A DNA stretch of 64,000 nucleotides from Apoderus coryli (Eukaryota > Arthropoda > Insecta > Coleoptera > Attelabidae). The DNA is taken from positions 11,532,001 through 11,596,000 of the forward strand of contig OU452201.1 of the NCBI GenBank assembly GCA_911728435.2, in the 5' to 3' direction. Position numbers and translations under genes: made by a program. Below, piece after piece: positions 32,861-45,540 of this stretch (position 1 is the stretch's first letter; each line of letters starts with the position of its first letter). The notes under the pieces are model-generated. The model had not been told where the DNA came from and did no database searches. It saw only the letters and a program-made list of their open reading frames with translations.

Positions 32861-34105
32861 TGGTCTCATTTAGACTTTTTCAATTCAAAACATGTTGGAA
32901 AATTCTCCACCGCTAGATCCATTTATAATACGAGTATTATCCTTTTCACTGTCGATTATGTTAGTGTCATTATTCATTGAAGATTAGAAAATCTTAGTAT
33001 ATTTTTCACAAAAACAGTCTTAAACAGATTAATTCAGTACCTTGAGGGATTTGGAATTAATATTTTTTAAAATTATCCTGTATACATAATAGCTATACAA
33101 TTCAGTGCAATCAAATCCAACTTTCCTATTGAACTTTGAGTGACATATGTTTTGTAGAAATTTACCTACTAAATTTTAAAATGAAAACCAAATAATAAGC
33201 ATTGTAATAATAATTAACAATCCTATGTAGGTATATTCATATAAACTTTCCATACAGGAAACACAATACATGTCCATTTTTTATTATTTCAATTGAATCG
33301 AAGAACTTTTTTCTTTGTTGTATGTAGTTCGACAAAGGCCAAAGTTTATTGTTGTAAAATATCAATTACATTCTCAAACAATACCGTCTCGACAGATTAT
33401 TTTCAATTAAGGAAAATTATTGCTCACACGACAAACAATACCTATAAAGTACAAGATAATTTATTATTTGCAATTTTTTATTAACAATTCAATATTATTC
33501 AAATAAAAAAAGTTTAATTTGTTATTGTGCTTAAGATAGGCACTCTGATAACTGTGATGGTAAGGTTAATTCAACAATACGAGGTGCATTTAGAAAATTT
33601 CCAAATTTATCTCGAAGGTGGTACACCAAATCGTAATCCTATATTTAGGGCCCCAGATTTAACACAACTTTATTTTTTTTATAATCTATAACGCATCTTA
33701 ATTTGTATTCATAACTTTAAGTGTAATACATAATCATTGTTTTTTATATATATAAAGTTTTGTTACTGATTACACAATTATAATGAATAATATCGATAAT
33801 TTTCGATCCACAGCAATTGATTAAAATTTATTAAGTACAATAGCTTATATAATCAGATCTCGACTATTTTCTGGCCAGGGTCCAGTCAAATCCCTTGGCA
33901 TTATGTGATTTTTGATTTTTTTTTTGCATAGTGCTCCGCAGCCAGTTTACAGCTTGCTAATTAATCCAACCAACCTGATGAACAATTGATTTGTGTTCGT
34001 CAGAGTAGCAAGGGACAATTTGTACCTCACGATTAAATAATTATAATAATTCGAAACCAAAATTAAAAATTGCTTACACAAATAGACAAAGTAAATAAAA
34101 CTTAC
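32861..34105. other. Gene-free stretch
   Basis: AT-rich. If the exon at 34106-34189 is correctly assigned this is its downstream intron. Short open frames such as 33293-33484 look random. Confidence 0.4.
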
Positions 34106-34189
34106 CCCTTAACTTCTGCTCTTCATGCAACTGTCGTTCTAAGTTTTCTTTTTCTTCTCTTTCACGTAAAATATCCATTTTTAACTCCG
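34106..34189 (-). CDS. dac: Internal exon of a dachshund-like gene
   Basis: On the minus strand a pyrimidine-rich acceptor (TTTGTTTCAG) precedes an 84-nt open block, followed by the donor GTAAGT (34105-34100). It encodes, with two bases completing the first codon and one left over at the end, ELKMDILREREEKENLERQL then HEEQKLR. This heptad-like, acidic/basic helix matches the C-terminal Dachshund box (DD2), where Drosophila Dac and vertebrate DACH1 have, as I recall, ELKM(D/E)xLREREx(R/K)E(T/N)LExQL. Dachshund is a nuclear co-regulator in eye, leg and mushroom-body development; this segment is thought to mediate protein contacts. The leftover G could start the next conserved codon. No neighbouring exons were seen. 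Confidence 0.7.
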
Positions 34190-37100
34190 CTGAAACAAAC
34201 AAGAATTATGTATCTTTTTTTTAAATCACCATCTAACCAAAGCTCAGTTCTTTAATGTTCTTCAGCTACTGAGATACCTACAATTGATTATTGTTAAACC
34301 AACAACTGCAACTGTCGGCTTGCCAATAATCAGAGTGATGATGCTACCTGGTATGAGAATGACACGGCTCATAACTAAATACATTTTGAGGCTGTCATCA
34401 ATAAAAATATTGCATATTTAAATATGCAGAATACTAGATATCTACTAATAAAAAAATCGAGTATAGATACCTTGAATTATTATACAATTGTAAAGGAAGT
34501 AAAATAAGATAAAACAAAAACCTTGATATTGATTTTTGTCTTGGAGATAATAAAAACAAAGACTTAAGTAGTTAAGCAGATCGCTACAAGGAGGCTCAGG
34601 TTATGCGAGATCGGATGCTCATCTACGGTGCAGGTGAATCTACTGAAAATAAGTATATTGAATTTATTACCTATTGTATGTTCGTTGTAAAACGATACAA
34701 AATTTAATTACATCTGGTTAACCTATTTATATAAATGGCCCTCAATAAAGCACTTTTTCGACAGGTGTTTTGTCTATTAAAATTTGTATTAATTTATTAT
34801 AGTGTTCTCAATAACAAAAACTAAATTGTCTAATATTAAACTAATTTTATAGCAAAAAATAACAATAGTGCCTTCGAGATATATATGTTCCCGATCAATT
34901 TTCAGCGATTATTATTTTTTGAGACCCAGCCAATCAATTGTATCATGTTATTATAGTGTTATTAAATTGTTATGATGGGATCGCTTATTCTTCATATATA
35001 AAAAGAAAATATCAGAACGAGTTTTAGAATTGTCTGCATAAGATATACGAATCACTTATAAAGCTAATATTTAAAATATTATAAACATCCCAAAGTCCCA
35101 GTTGTAAATTCTCATAGTAAAAAAATATTATAAACTAACTTGTGTAACATAAAATCATTTTTGTACCCCTCATAACCATAGCTGCATTTCTGGATTAGTC
35201 TCCAATGCCTATAAAATAAAACAAAAAAACTTTTCGTCGCAAGGGCAGCAAAGAAAAACTGAAATTAGTATAGCAGAAAGAAAACGATATCAATTACACC
35301 TAATGCCTCCATTAACTAAATTATTTATATTTAATTGCCCAAAGTCATCAGAAACTTGGCGACTTCTGTTACAGGAATTTTAAAATATTCAACGCGCTGC
35401 TTTCACGAGCTAGATCCTGTGCTCATTTCTTTTTATTACGTTACCCAAGCATATTGTATATTATATCTTCATCTTGTTAGGGATTTCCAAATATGCATAG
35501 GCGCCGAAGTATTTTTTTTCGGCCGATCGGAAAATTCAGCATTTGTGGATAATTTTTTCGCCAAATTATGTTTTTTCAGGCTAAACCAGAAAATGAGAAG
35601 ATCTACATACATTGATGAGATAGCCCTTAGGAAAGTCAAATTTATGTTTTGCCGAAAAATATCAGTCGGAAAAAAATTGTTTTGCAATCTATCTATCTGC
35701 TTTCCGGTCTAGTAACGTAAAGTACTATATCTTTAAGTTGGACAAAAAATATGCTGAGCGAGAATGTTATACCTTTGCAATCAGGCAATATCCTAAAATA
35801 ATTTGAAAATTTTAGGTTCATTATACTAGTTTTATTGGATACTGTTCATAGTTAGACATCACTTTCAGAATATATTTCGTTTCATTTACCCAATATTTAG
35901 AGGCTTTGTGACACTAAATTATCAGGCTGACGTATTTTGTTTTGTGCAGGTGACCCCAATTAATCATTTTCAACTAAGAGCCGATGACAATACCCAAATA
36001 GCCTATATATTAATAACGACCGTCATCTGATTTTGGTTATTTATAGATATTGAGAAAATCTCAAGATGTTATGCAGTGTCATCTAGCTTCTTATCCCTTG
36101 GTTGATTCAAATCAAAGGTCAGCTTTGCTAAGATTGGAACTTGCACAATGCACAAGCCCTGTGGCACCGTTCTTTCAAGTATTGTGGAAATTATCCACAT
36201 TAGTCAAAACTCATTGTCTATAAAATCAAATAAGATTCCCAACAACAATAAAGAACAATATAAGTTAAATGCATTAAAAAGTACAAATATTTTTGTCACA
36301 GCGGACAAAATTACTGGTTTTACATATACATGGGATCTTGTATAAATTAGTAGAGCGCCAGGCTAATCCAGTGCATTCAGGGCGAGGCTTGGGCGAAAGA
36401 TGTATTGATGAATGTATGATACACTATTATTGATGTGCGGTAGGATATCAGCTGTTTTGGGATTGTATGGTCTTACAATGTTTCCGCTAGTATATATCTC
36501 ACTATGCAAAGGCAGGTCGATGAATAGGTGAATACGACTATGGTATTCTGCTCATAAGACCGAGACTAATTCGTTAAAAGTATCTGTAAACTCATGTTAA
36601 TTTTATTTTTGATAAGCAAGCTTATGACAAATATCGTAATGGTCAAATTATATGACTGAATATGCGTTACAAAATATCTACAAGTCAACGGCATATATTT
36701 TTGGTTACGACTCTGTCAATTATTATTTTCAAGGCATTCGAGGTGTAAGTTCTTTTACCCTGAAATTAACTATTATTCTTTTTCTCTCGCCAGGTTTCGT
36801 TTTTGATAAGAGATGATACGTAGTGGCTGTTGGGGTGAATAAAAAATCAGCTTATTGCTAATATTTGAGGGCGGATTGCAATTATACTAAATTGCTTCGC
36901 GGGCGGATTTTTACTGTCTACAACGATATTATTTTTTATTTTATTGGTAATTGTTCTCTAACCAGTTTCGCAGTTTTCGAATTATGGAACCATTCAGCTG
37001 GTTTGGGTAAAAATTGCTGTTCAAATGACAAAAGTTTTAAATGGGATTTGAAAATTTGTTATTGTTATGATCAAATGCTATCATTTACAAAATTACGAGG

Positions 37101-38240
37101 ATTGTTCTCAAGAAAAATTCTACTATATCAAAACTTATTATCCTCTCAAAATATATGTTTCTCATCATTTATAACCCTATTTGTGTAAAACAGTTTGCAG
37201 TTTCTCAAGATTTTGTTTGACGGAACCAATTACAAATAAAATCCAAGAAAGAGGAATTCTCTATGGGAAATTTATGAATTGCAAACAGCAAAATGTTTCT
37301 TTTGGTTAAAATTCGACAAAATTAAAGCATTTAAGTCATGTACTCTTGTTGTTGAATGAAGTTTAGATTCTGGATGCTATACTTTGTAATTCAGCTAATG
37401 TAATTCAATCAAACACGTCAAGCTGGATACAAAAATTGTGGGGATTAGCTATGACTAAACAAGAGCTAGAGGCAGAGCATACCTACACCGAAATTGGAAG
37501 AGCAGGGAGCTTTCCTACTTCTTAAAAAACACATTTCATGTAGAGAACAAAACTTTTTAGACCAAATAGCACAAAGAACATCAAAAACCCCCAGCACAAT
37601 TGGGAAATTGCCAAAGAAAGTTTCAAAAGACCATGACGGGAATAGTCTACAAACACCATTCAGCCAATTAAATGACCTGGAGTGAACAGAAAACACTAGA
37701 GTAAATCCTGTTTTGGCTAATGCATATATAGAATAAATCTACCTTGGGCTTATATACCAGGGAGGGTGTTATATCGTTTTCATAGTAACCAACATGCATA
37801 CAGAATCGATAGACAGAAACTGCCTGATACGATCATACTGATATGATTCAAAGATCATTCAATATCAAAGAGACAACAATGTATGCGTTACTGAACATCT
37901 CGGACCCGTCGATCAACACAACAAATGCGCCTGTCGAAGGTGCCTTGAATAGAGGAGAGTTGAACAAAACAAATGGATGTGTGAAATGCTAACCACGACG
38001 ACAGATGAAGACCATTGTGTAACCAAATCACCATCAGAACCGAGAACAATGTGACAGAGTATAAATTCAGCAAAGATCATACTCGCGCCATTTACCAGGG
38101 AAATAAAACTCCATCAATGAGTCCAACCATTTGGAAGAAGGCAACATAGAACATAATTCTGAAGTAATATTTTTAAGGGTTAACCTGGAACAAGCATGTT
38201 GAAACAGGTAGAAACCAACTTAAAATACTGCGATGGCTAC
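34190..38240. other. Mostly unassigned DNA, possible intron
   Basis: No firm gene. Weak hints: 36148-36345 ends in STNIFVTADKITGF, reminiscent of a retroelement 'ADKT' motif; 37494-37685 is a 63-codon frame of unknown nature. The repeat-like word GGTCTAGTAACGTAAAGTA at about 35705 has a relative at about 46460. Confidence 0.35.
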
Positions 38241-38249
38241 AATACGATT

Positions 38250-38530
38250 GTGATACATAATATAATGACATATGTGGCAATAGTAAGACTACATTAAAAG
38301 AAAAGGACATTGCATACAGAAAGTTTTTTAAACATAAAACTCCAGAAACCTGGGATAACTAAAAAAAAAATGCGTAATTTTGCGGTTTCGTCTGTTAGAC
38401 CAGATTAGGCAGCATCTATCAAAGTAACGGCGATTCTGCTCAAATGTGGAAGAGATTAAAAATTTTAAAGATGGGTAAATCTCAAAAACACAATATGAAA
38501 ATAAATCCAAATAAAATCAAAGAACTGTTC
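38250..38530 (+). pseudogene. LINE fragment, endonuclease-RT linker region
   Basis: A plus-strand reading with stops gives KEKDIAYRKFFKHKTPETWD, KKNA/MRNFAVSSVRP after a frame change, QSNGDSAQMWKRLKILKMGK and INPNKIKELFIKTN. The 'AYRKFxKHKTPExWxxYKxxRNxxxxxVR' pattern is the lysine-rich linker between endonuclease and RT in jockey/I-type LINEs. No RT motifs could be followed downstream. Confidence 0.6.
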
Positions 38531-39440
38531 ATCAAGACCAATTATTTACACATAGAGCTAAACGACGTTATAATTCCTTTTGCTACTTCTACGAAAGCGT
38601 AAACGAGTGAATGCTGATGATGACAAGTAAGTTAAAGCAGTTGTTTAGAGCCCTGGAACCGAATAGGGAGTTGTAACTTGAAACATACTTCAAGGTAATC
38701 AAGATACGGGATAATTCTGAAAAGCTAAACATTGAGAAAATCTGCCTTAGTGACTGGCTGCTACTAATATATTCTCTTTATAAAAGAAAAGCTCTGTTAA
38801 TATTAACTATTTTCAATTTAAATTTGGCAAATAGATAAATTACTTTCGCATGGCTTTAAAATTGCTATTTATATGAAGACTAACCAGCTCGTAGATATTG
38901 CAGGTACATACGATACCTACACGTATTTCAGTGCATCCTTCAAATTTACCTCATTTTGCACATTCCCAAAATAGCTGCGAGCTATATCACCACAGTTAAA
39001 AACGTATAATAGCAATATCAGCAGCAGTAGCTGCTGCTGCATCACAAGATCTAGTTAGTCCAAAGCCGTGAATTTCTCTGGGCAGGCACACGAGTAATGT
39101 TTTAATTAAATTATGTAAATGTAGCAGGTGCGGTAGATCGCAGAATCTCTATATGGGCCCTCGCCATTATATGTAAATGTGACACCCGCTAATGAGGCTA
39201 GTGTAAGAGATACGTATCTGAAGGAATCACCGCTCTTTTCACATTACACAGGGTGATACACTTATTGCATTGTTTACGCAATATGTGGCTGATATTACAA
39301 TAAGTAAACAGAACATAAAATAACTCTAATTTCATAAAAACGTTAACTATAAATAATTAATTATAGGAAATACTTAAAGCCTAATACTTATGTTGGTTGT
39401 GACAGTAAATATTTTTCATAAAAGAGATAGCAAAATGATT
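38531..39440. other. No recognisable feature
   Basis: A run of GCAGCAGTAGCTGCTGCTGC at 39020-39042 is a short self-complementary trinucleotide-like tract. Otherwise featureless. Confidence 0.35.
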
Positions 39441-39454
39441 TATGTTCATATAAA

Positions 39455-40560
39455 TGGTGTCCCAAAATTAACGCAAGATTTGAATTTGCCCCCATTTATG
39501 CAGTAAAGTGTGGGCAACACCAAAAACAAAACAAATCGACAGTTGACAGTTTAGGGTTTAGGAGAAATGAAGCGTTACACGATAGAACAAAAAATAATCA
39601 AATCTTGGTGGCCGCAGTTCGAATACTTCATACAAAATATGGTCGGAATAGTGTGTTAACTTCGTCAACTGTGAAGAGATTAATTGAAAAATTCCGGGAG
39701 ACAGGATCTGTTGGACACGCCAAACACACTGGTCGTCCAAAAACAAGCCGGTCAAATGTCAATATCGAAGCAGTGCGTGCGAGTGTCGGTGACAATCCAG
39801 GAACCTCAAATCGGCGTTGTGACCATGCTTACAAAATTCAATTAACACAACTGAAGCCTAATCACCATGCACAGCGAAGAGAGTTTGCAGAATGGATTAT
39901 TCACCATCAACAAATGGATGCTAATTTTTCGAGCAAAATCATCCTAAGCGACGAAGCACATTTTCATCTTGATGGGTTTGTTAATCGCCAAAACTGCCGC
40001 TTTTGGGGTTCTGAAAACCCACATGTGATTGTCGAAAGACAAATGCATCAACAACGTGCCACTGTTATGTGGGAATTTTGGACTGAAGGCATAATTGAAC
40101 CATACTTTCTTGAAAATGAGGCTGGTCAAGCAGTGAATGTTACTGGTGCTCGATATCGTGACATGATAACATAGTTCTTTTTGCCAAAATTGGATGATAT
40201 TGATGTGGCCAATATGTGGTTTCAACAAAAGACGGTGCCACATGCCATACAGCCAGTGAAACACTTCAATTACTGCATGAGACATTTCCAGGTCGTGTAC
40301 TCTCTCGTTTCGGTGATCGTAATTGGCCCCCTAGTCGTGTGATTTAACACAATTAGATTTCTTTTTATGGGGTTATTTAAAATCACAGGTCTATGTCAAC
40401 AAGTTTACAACCACGCGTGCATTAAAGGAGGAGATTCAACGCTGCATCAACGATATGCAGAATGGTCATGGAAAATTTCGACAAACGACTGCGTATGTCT
40501 ATGCAAAGCCGTGGAGGCATTATGTCTAAACTTTGCATATAATTAATGGAAGTTCATATG
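39455..40560 (+). mobile_element. Second Tc1/mariner-like (DUF4817-type) element
   Basis: The left end carries GGTGTCCCAAAATTAACGCA (from 39456), of the same style as the end at 19859. A degenerate transposase gene follows. The right end could not be fixed; the transposase stops near 40535. Confidence 0.55.
39568..40535 (+). pseudogene. Tc1/mariner-like transposase, frameshifted
   Basis: The start reads MKRYTIEQK, then a frameshift leads into the long open stretch 39605-40174: STVKRLIEKFRETGSVGHAK and HTGRPKTSRSNVNIEAVRAS (DNA-binding part), a roughly 30-residue internal deletion, then FSSKIILSDEAHFHLDGFVN with the first catalytic D. After the stop at 40172: DIDVANMWFQQ (the following DG is destroyed), RNWPP, LTQLDFFLWG in another frame, and MENFDKRLRMSMQSRGG near 40470. 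It is a sister of the 19963 pseudogene, not a copy of it. Confidence 0.82.
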
Positions 40561-41299
40561 AGCATTATATCACAATTTTTCATAACAAGAACAACTTTTT
40601 GACAAAAGACAAAAATGGCAGTTGCACTCTGTATATTCAGAAATAAACGCACGATCCGCAATTTATTTAGAGAATTGTCGGTCTCATTTTAACAACAGTA
40701 GCATTTTATCTACTTCTGCTATCTTGCTTGTATTCGATGTTGTACATTTGTTGTGTGAAACATTGCTCGCTACAACTTCATTAAAATATTTTTCGTTTCA
40801 ATATATTTATAGCCACCTATTCACATAAATGGTGTACACCAATTTAGTTTTTTTTTTCTGTTATTTTCATCTTTCGATTTCTTATTATCTGCTAGTGTAC
40901 TGAACATCTTTCAGAATCAAATTGTCAACCATAAGTCATTTGGAGCAATTTACAGCAGATTTTCAAATAAACTGCTGGACAAATGAAGTGCACCTTTGCC
41001 TTCATGGGAAATTTTAGTGTTTAGTTTATCGAAAAAAACAATTTGAGAAAATTTTTGATATCTCCTCAATTCTTGGAGATATCGAGATTTTTATAAAACG
41101 GAGCAATTTTACTTAATTTGGAGTTGTAATTTTTTTGATACAAAGTTAGTCTAACATTTTGTGACCGGTATTAACTTGCCATGCATATCCTTTAAAACAA
41201 CACTACAAACATTCCCATAAAAAAGTTATAGTTTCCGAAAAAAATATAATATAATTTGTCTCTATTTAGAGATGTTACAAAAGTTATCATAATTATTTA
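40561..41299. other. No recognisable gene
   Basis: Contains a GGAGATATCGAGAT-type stretch (41075-41095) and AAATGAAGTGCACCTTTG (40982-41000), possible fragments of dispersed repeats. No protein pattern. Confidence 0.35.
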
Positions 41300-41301
41300 T
41301 A

Positions 41302-41574
41302 CAGGGTCTACAAGAAAAATATTTATATTTTGAATTAAATTAATTTACACAACAGAAATAAATGATTTTATTTGTTGTTCAAATTGCTATCCATTCGCCT
41401 CCTGGCAATAATTGAATGGGCGACCACATTATTCTAGAACATTTTGTTTCTAACCAAATTCTGTGTTTCAAATATTCGAGATTTTCTGGACTATTGACAT
41501 ACAACAAAGTATTACATACCTCTTGTTGTGTAAATTCATTTAATTCTAAATATAAATACTTTTTGTGTACCCTA
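41302..41574. mobile_element. Tc1/mariner-type MITE with ~52-bp ends
   Basis: The left end CAGGGTCTAC then AATATTTATATTTTGAATTA and TTTACACAACA is matched on the other strand from 41574 (TAGGGTACAC, ATTTATATTTAGAATTAA, TTTACACAACA). The arms are about 52 bp at roughly 85-90 percent identity by eye. TA lies outside both ends (41300-41301, 41575-41576). Total 273 bp. A minus-strand open frame crossing it (ending LPGGEWIAI) is too short to be a transposase. Confidence 0.75.
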
Positions 41575-41576
41575 TA

Positions 41577-42740
41577 TAGGTACATAATTATGTTTAGTTT
41601 TATATCACTGAATAACCTTTCAAATGGCATCACGTCCAGGTCTATGACGTAACTAATATGATATGGCCAAAAAATTATATAATATAAAAATAAATATCGA
41701 CCTGTAGCAGGATTTTTCTTAAAAGTCGACCATTCTCAAAATAATGATTTTATTTCATAATTTTGGCACTCACTACAAATCTAAAATTTGTATTTAACTA
41801 AATAATAATATTTCTTGAAGTATTAAGTATTTATTAAATAATAATCTTCCCGGCCAAGTTAGCACTTTAGCGGTAGCCTCCTATTACGACATCCAACATT
41901 CAATTAAAGTTAAATTGAACGTCAATTCTACGCAAATGGAATGTGTATTTAACTGAATTTACCACAGGCCACAGGTAGTCAATTAGATATACCGATATCC
42001 GTTTACAAATCCATTGCATGCAAAATCTCATCAAACAGAATTTCTCACTTGTTGCTTTTCCACCATTCTGTTTTATGTGTTTACCAAATTTGACAAGAAA
42101 TGATCAACTCAATCAAAAATATATATTTCCTCATACATAAAAAACATATTCTCAGAACTTTACTAGACCCGATATCAGTGTTTTAGTTTTTAGTTTAGTC
42201 GCTTGGCAAAATCTGCAAAACACTATTTATTTTGTCGTGTGACGATACGCTTATGCAAAAGATTTTTGTTCGACATCAATATTTAAATGCTTCGTAAGCA
42301 TTTTAGATTTTTCCAGCACTATAGACTATATCATTCCGCATCCACATTGTTTGAAAATTTGTGTATTTTTATTTTTTAGGTATACGAATATGAAGCTAAG
42401 AAATCAATGCAAAGTTAGGAGAAAACTTTAATGACAATTATCGTCATTTTAAATTATTAAAATGGAATAAGGTTATAGCTAGAAAATTAATCGTTTTAGA
42501 CACTGTGGTTGTTAACAGCCCTGTTTTTGCTAGTGCTGTTACTTCCATAATAGTTTTAATTTCTTGTTTTGTCTTGTGTTTGTACAATTTTTAAATGATT
42601 GCTGTTATAGTATGAGGATTTCACGTTACTATTAAATTTCGGGCTTTAACCTTATAAATATATGGCGAATCGTCGCTTGAATGAATAAAAGCTATTAGCA
42701 TTTTTCAATGTCCTTATTCCCTAAGAATCCACCACTATTT
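41577..42740. other. No recognisable feature
   Basis: AT-rich spacer. Confidence 0.4.
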
Positions 42741-43900
42741 AATAATAATAATAATAGCTTTATTGCCCAACAGATCTACAAAATCCCTTTACAGGACAAT
42801 TCCTAGATACAACTTTATTACATTCATATCTTAAATTCTAGATTTAATTTAAGAAAAAAAAAACATCAAAATTCCAAAACCGCATGAATAACACGTTCTA
42901 ATTTACTAACACTATCAAAAAATATATCAAAACATTGGCTTAATTAATTAAATTTAACATTACATAGACTGGGGACCTCAAGAGAACATTAGTCCTAGCA
43001 CGCTCACATCTAAACAAACAATCATGTCTAGTGGAAATTCTGGGAATATTAAAGTTTAGTTTTGAATGAATATAAGAACAATCCACCTTGTTATGGAGAA
43101 TATTATACAAAAATATTAAAGATGACAAAACACGACGAAGTTCAAGACTTTGCATTGAAAATCGAGCTAAAAGAAGTCCGTGATCGTATCCTCGAGTTGG
43201 ATAAGCACCATCCTGCTTCCAGACCAAATATTTCAAAAATCTTCGTTGTATTTTTTCTAATGACTGCTTATGATATGAATAAAATGGGGACCAAATGATA
43301 GATCCATACTCTAATTTAGAGCGAACATAGGCAAAATAAAGGGCAATAAGAGCATCGACACTCACAAAGCCCTTACAACTTCGCACTCAGATGCCATACA
43401 TACGACTTGCTTCCTGAATTCTGGTTTTAATGTGCTCATTAAATGTGAGTCTCGAATCGAATATCACTCCGAGGTCAGTAACCAAGTCTGATCGGGACAA
43501 ACAAATGCCATTCAGTGTATATAAATTAACAATTAATCTCTTCTTCCGAGAGTAAGTGTTTGTTTATGTCACACCAGTCGCACAAGTTATTAAGATCGTT
43601 CTGTAACGCCAAGCAATCCAACCTAGCTGTAATAGGTTTAAAATTTTTAAGATCATTAGCAAACAAAAGCTTGCCTGCTTGAATAGTTTCGACTAAATAA
43701 AAGAAAAAGCAGAGGACCCAAATTGGAGCCCTGAGGAACCCCTCATGTCATTGTATAGTCATCGGATGTATGTCCGTTATAATAATCAAATTGACTGCGG
43801 CCACTCAAGTAAGACACTATTAGTCTAAACAAGGCATTCGAGAACCCAAATTGATCCAACTTTTTAACCAACACACCGTGATCCATTCTGTCAATATTTT
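42741..43900 (-). pseudogene. Jockey/R1-like LINE: RT palm to C-terminus and 3' tail
   Basis: Read on the minus strand from about 43890: DRMDHGVLVKKLDQFGFSNA, LIVSYLSGRSQF, then a stop and GVPQGSNLGPLLF (RT motif, about 43740). A frameshift follows, then LLFANDLKNF (the YADD box decayed to FAND, about 43660). Next are LGVIFDSRLTFNEHIKTRI (about 43470) and, from 43386 to 42940, a long open frame LIALYFAYVRSKLEYGSIIW and RRFLKYLVWKQDGAYPTRGY. The 3' end reads GGGCAATAAAGC then ATTATTATTATTATT (42741-42770). RT is inactive and the 5' half is missing. Confidence 0.9.
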
Positions 43901-44625
43901 ATTATTTAATATTGTTTGGACAAGAAATTATACAATTATTATATGCTTTGGATATTTATTTATTTGTTAGCTTGAATTGAGCTGTATTTGTGAAAAGAAT
44001 GTATTATTCAAAATTATGTCCATGAAAAATGGTTGCATATCGAATACTTTTTTCCAGTTAATATTCGAGTCTGTTAAATTAAGTTGTTCCATAAACAAAA
44101 ATGATGTTATAATTTTCATTTTAATGAACTGAAGCAGTAGCCATACAAATTATAAGACCAATCGCCAGTAGCGATATTGTTTTCAGTATATACCTAAGTA
44201 GATTTATATTGTCCTCCTACGAATACTGCTGCCGCACTTATTTACGTTTATTGTTAGACATGTGTAATAGGTAGGTATGTTAAAATATCTAGTTTACTCA
44301 TAATTTATACAAGAAAGTAATAATAATATTGAGTTTGATAACTTATACCTATTAGAAGAGTGGCTATGTGCCTTAGGTAACACATAAGTTAAATATTTCA
44401 GCATGTTAATATTTTATACACAGTGGATAGGTACAAAATATTTAAGTTCTTCATTAATTCAAAGAAATGTTCCTAATGACGTTTATTTTTGCTTTAAAAA
44501 GGTATAATATATATAGGTACCCTTTGAGTCGAAAAAAAAACGATTTATCTGTATACCGCGGCCGTAAAGTTGCGCTCACCTGAACAAAGAATTAAGCACC
44601 ATAATATGTACACCCATGGACAAAA
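43901..44625. other. No recognisable feature
   Basis: AT-rich spacer up to the satellite. Confidence 0.4.
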
Positions 44626-45528
44626 ATATCGAATATTTTGATAGTTAAGTCCAATGTAAATATTCCTAATTTTATCGAATATGTTGATAGTTAAGTTCAT
44701 TGGAAAGATTCCTAATTTTATCGAATATTTTGCTAGTTAAATCCAATGTAAATATTCATAATTTTATCGAATATTTTGACAGTTAAGTTCAAAGTAAATA
44801 TTCCTAATTTTATCGAATATTTTGATAGTTTAGTTCCATGTAAATATTCATAATTTTATGGAATATTTTGACAGTTAAGTTCAATGTAAATATTCCTAAT
44901 TTTATCGAATATTTTGATAGTTAAGTTCCATGTAAATAATCATAATTTTATCGAATATTTTGATAGTTAAGTTCCATGTAAATATTCATAATTTTATCGA
45001 ATATTTGACAGTTAAGTTCAATGCAAATATTCCTAATTTTATCGAATATTTTGATAGTTAAGTTCAATATAAATATTCCTAATTTTATCGAATATTTTGA
45101 TAGTTAAGTTCAATGTAAATATTCTTAATTTTATCAAATATTTTGATAGATAAGTTCAATGTAAATATTCCTAATTTTATCGAATATTTTGACAGTTAAG
45201 TTCAAAGTAAATATTCCTAATTTTATCGACTATTTTGATAGTTAAGTTCCATGTAAATATTCATAATTTTATCGAATATTTTGATAGTTAAGTTCCATGT
45301 AAATATTCATAATTTTATTGAATATTTTGACAGTTAAGTTCAATGTAAATATTCTTAATTTTATCGAATATTTTGATAGTTAAGTTCAATATAAATATTC
45401 CTAATTTTATCGAATATTTTGATAGTTAAGTTCAATGTAAATATCCCTAATTTTATCGAATATTTTGACAGTTAAGTTCAAAGTAAATATTCCTAATTTT
45501 ATCGAATATTTTGATAGTTAAGTTAAAG
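44626..45528. repeat. 46-bp satellite array, about 20 copies
   Basis: The monomer is about 46 bp, with the core words TTTTATCGAATATTTTGATA and GTTAAGTTCAATGTAAATAT. Variants alternate GATAG/GACAG, TTCAATG/TTCCATG/TTCAAAG and CCTAA/CATAA. Identical variant orders recur: the GACAG-TTCAAAG variant lies at about 44779, 45192 and 45468, the last two exactly 276 bp (6 monomers) apart. This points to higher-order block duplication. It continues beyond an insertion at 45840-45910. Confidence 0.9.
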
Positions 45529-45540
45529 TTAAATGTAAAT

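Noticed and set aside
35335..35712. 125-codon open frame
   Set aside because: No recognisable family; its 3' end overlaps a repeat-like word also present near 46460.
36148..36345. 65-codon frame ending in FVTADKITGF as a LINE fragment
   Set aside because: Only one short motif is suggestive; the rest does not align with a known domain by eye.
39015..39050. GCAGCAGTAGCTGCTGCTGC as a coding poly-alanine tract of dac
   Set aside because: It is on the opposite strand to the dac-like exon in the alanine frame, a stop follows, and there are no splice sites.
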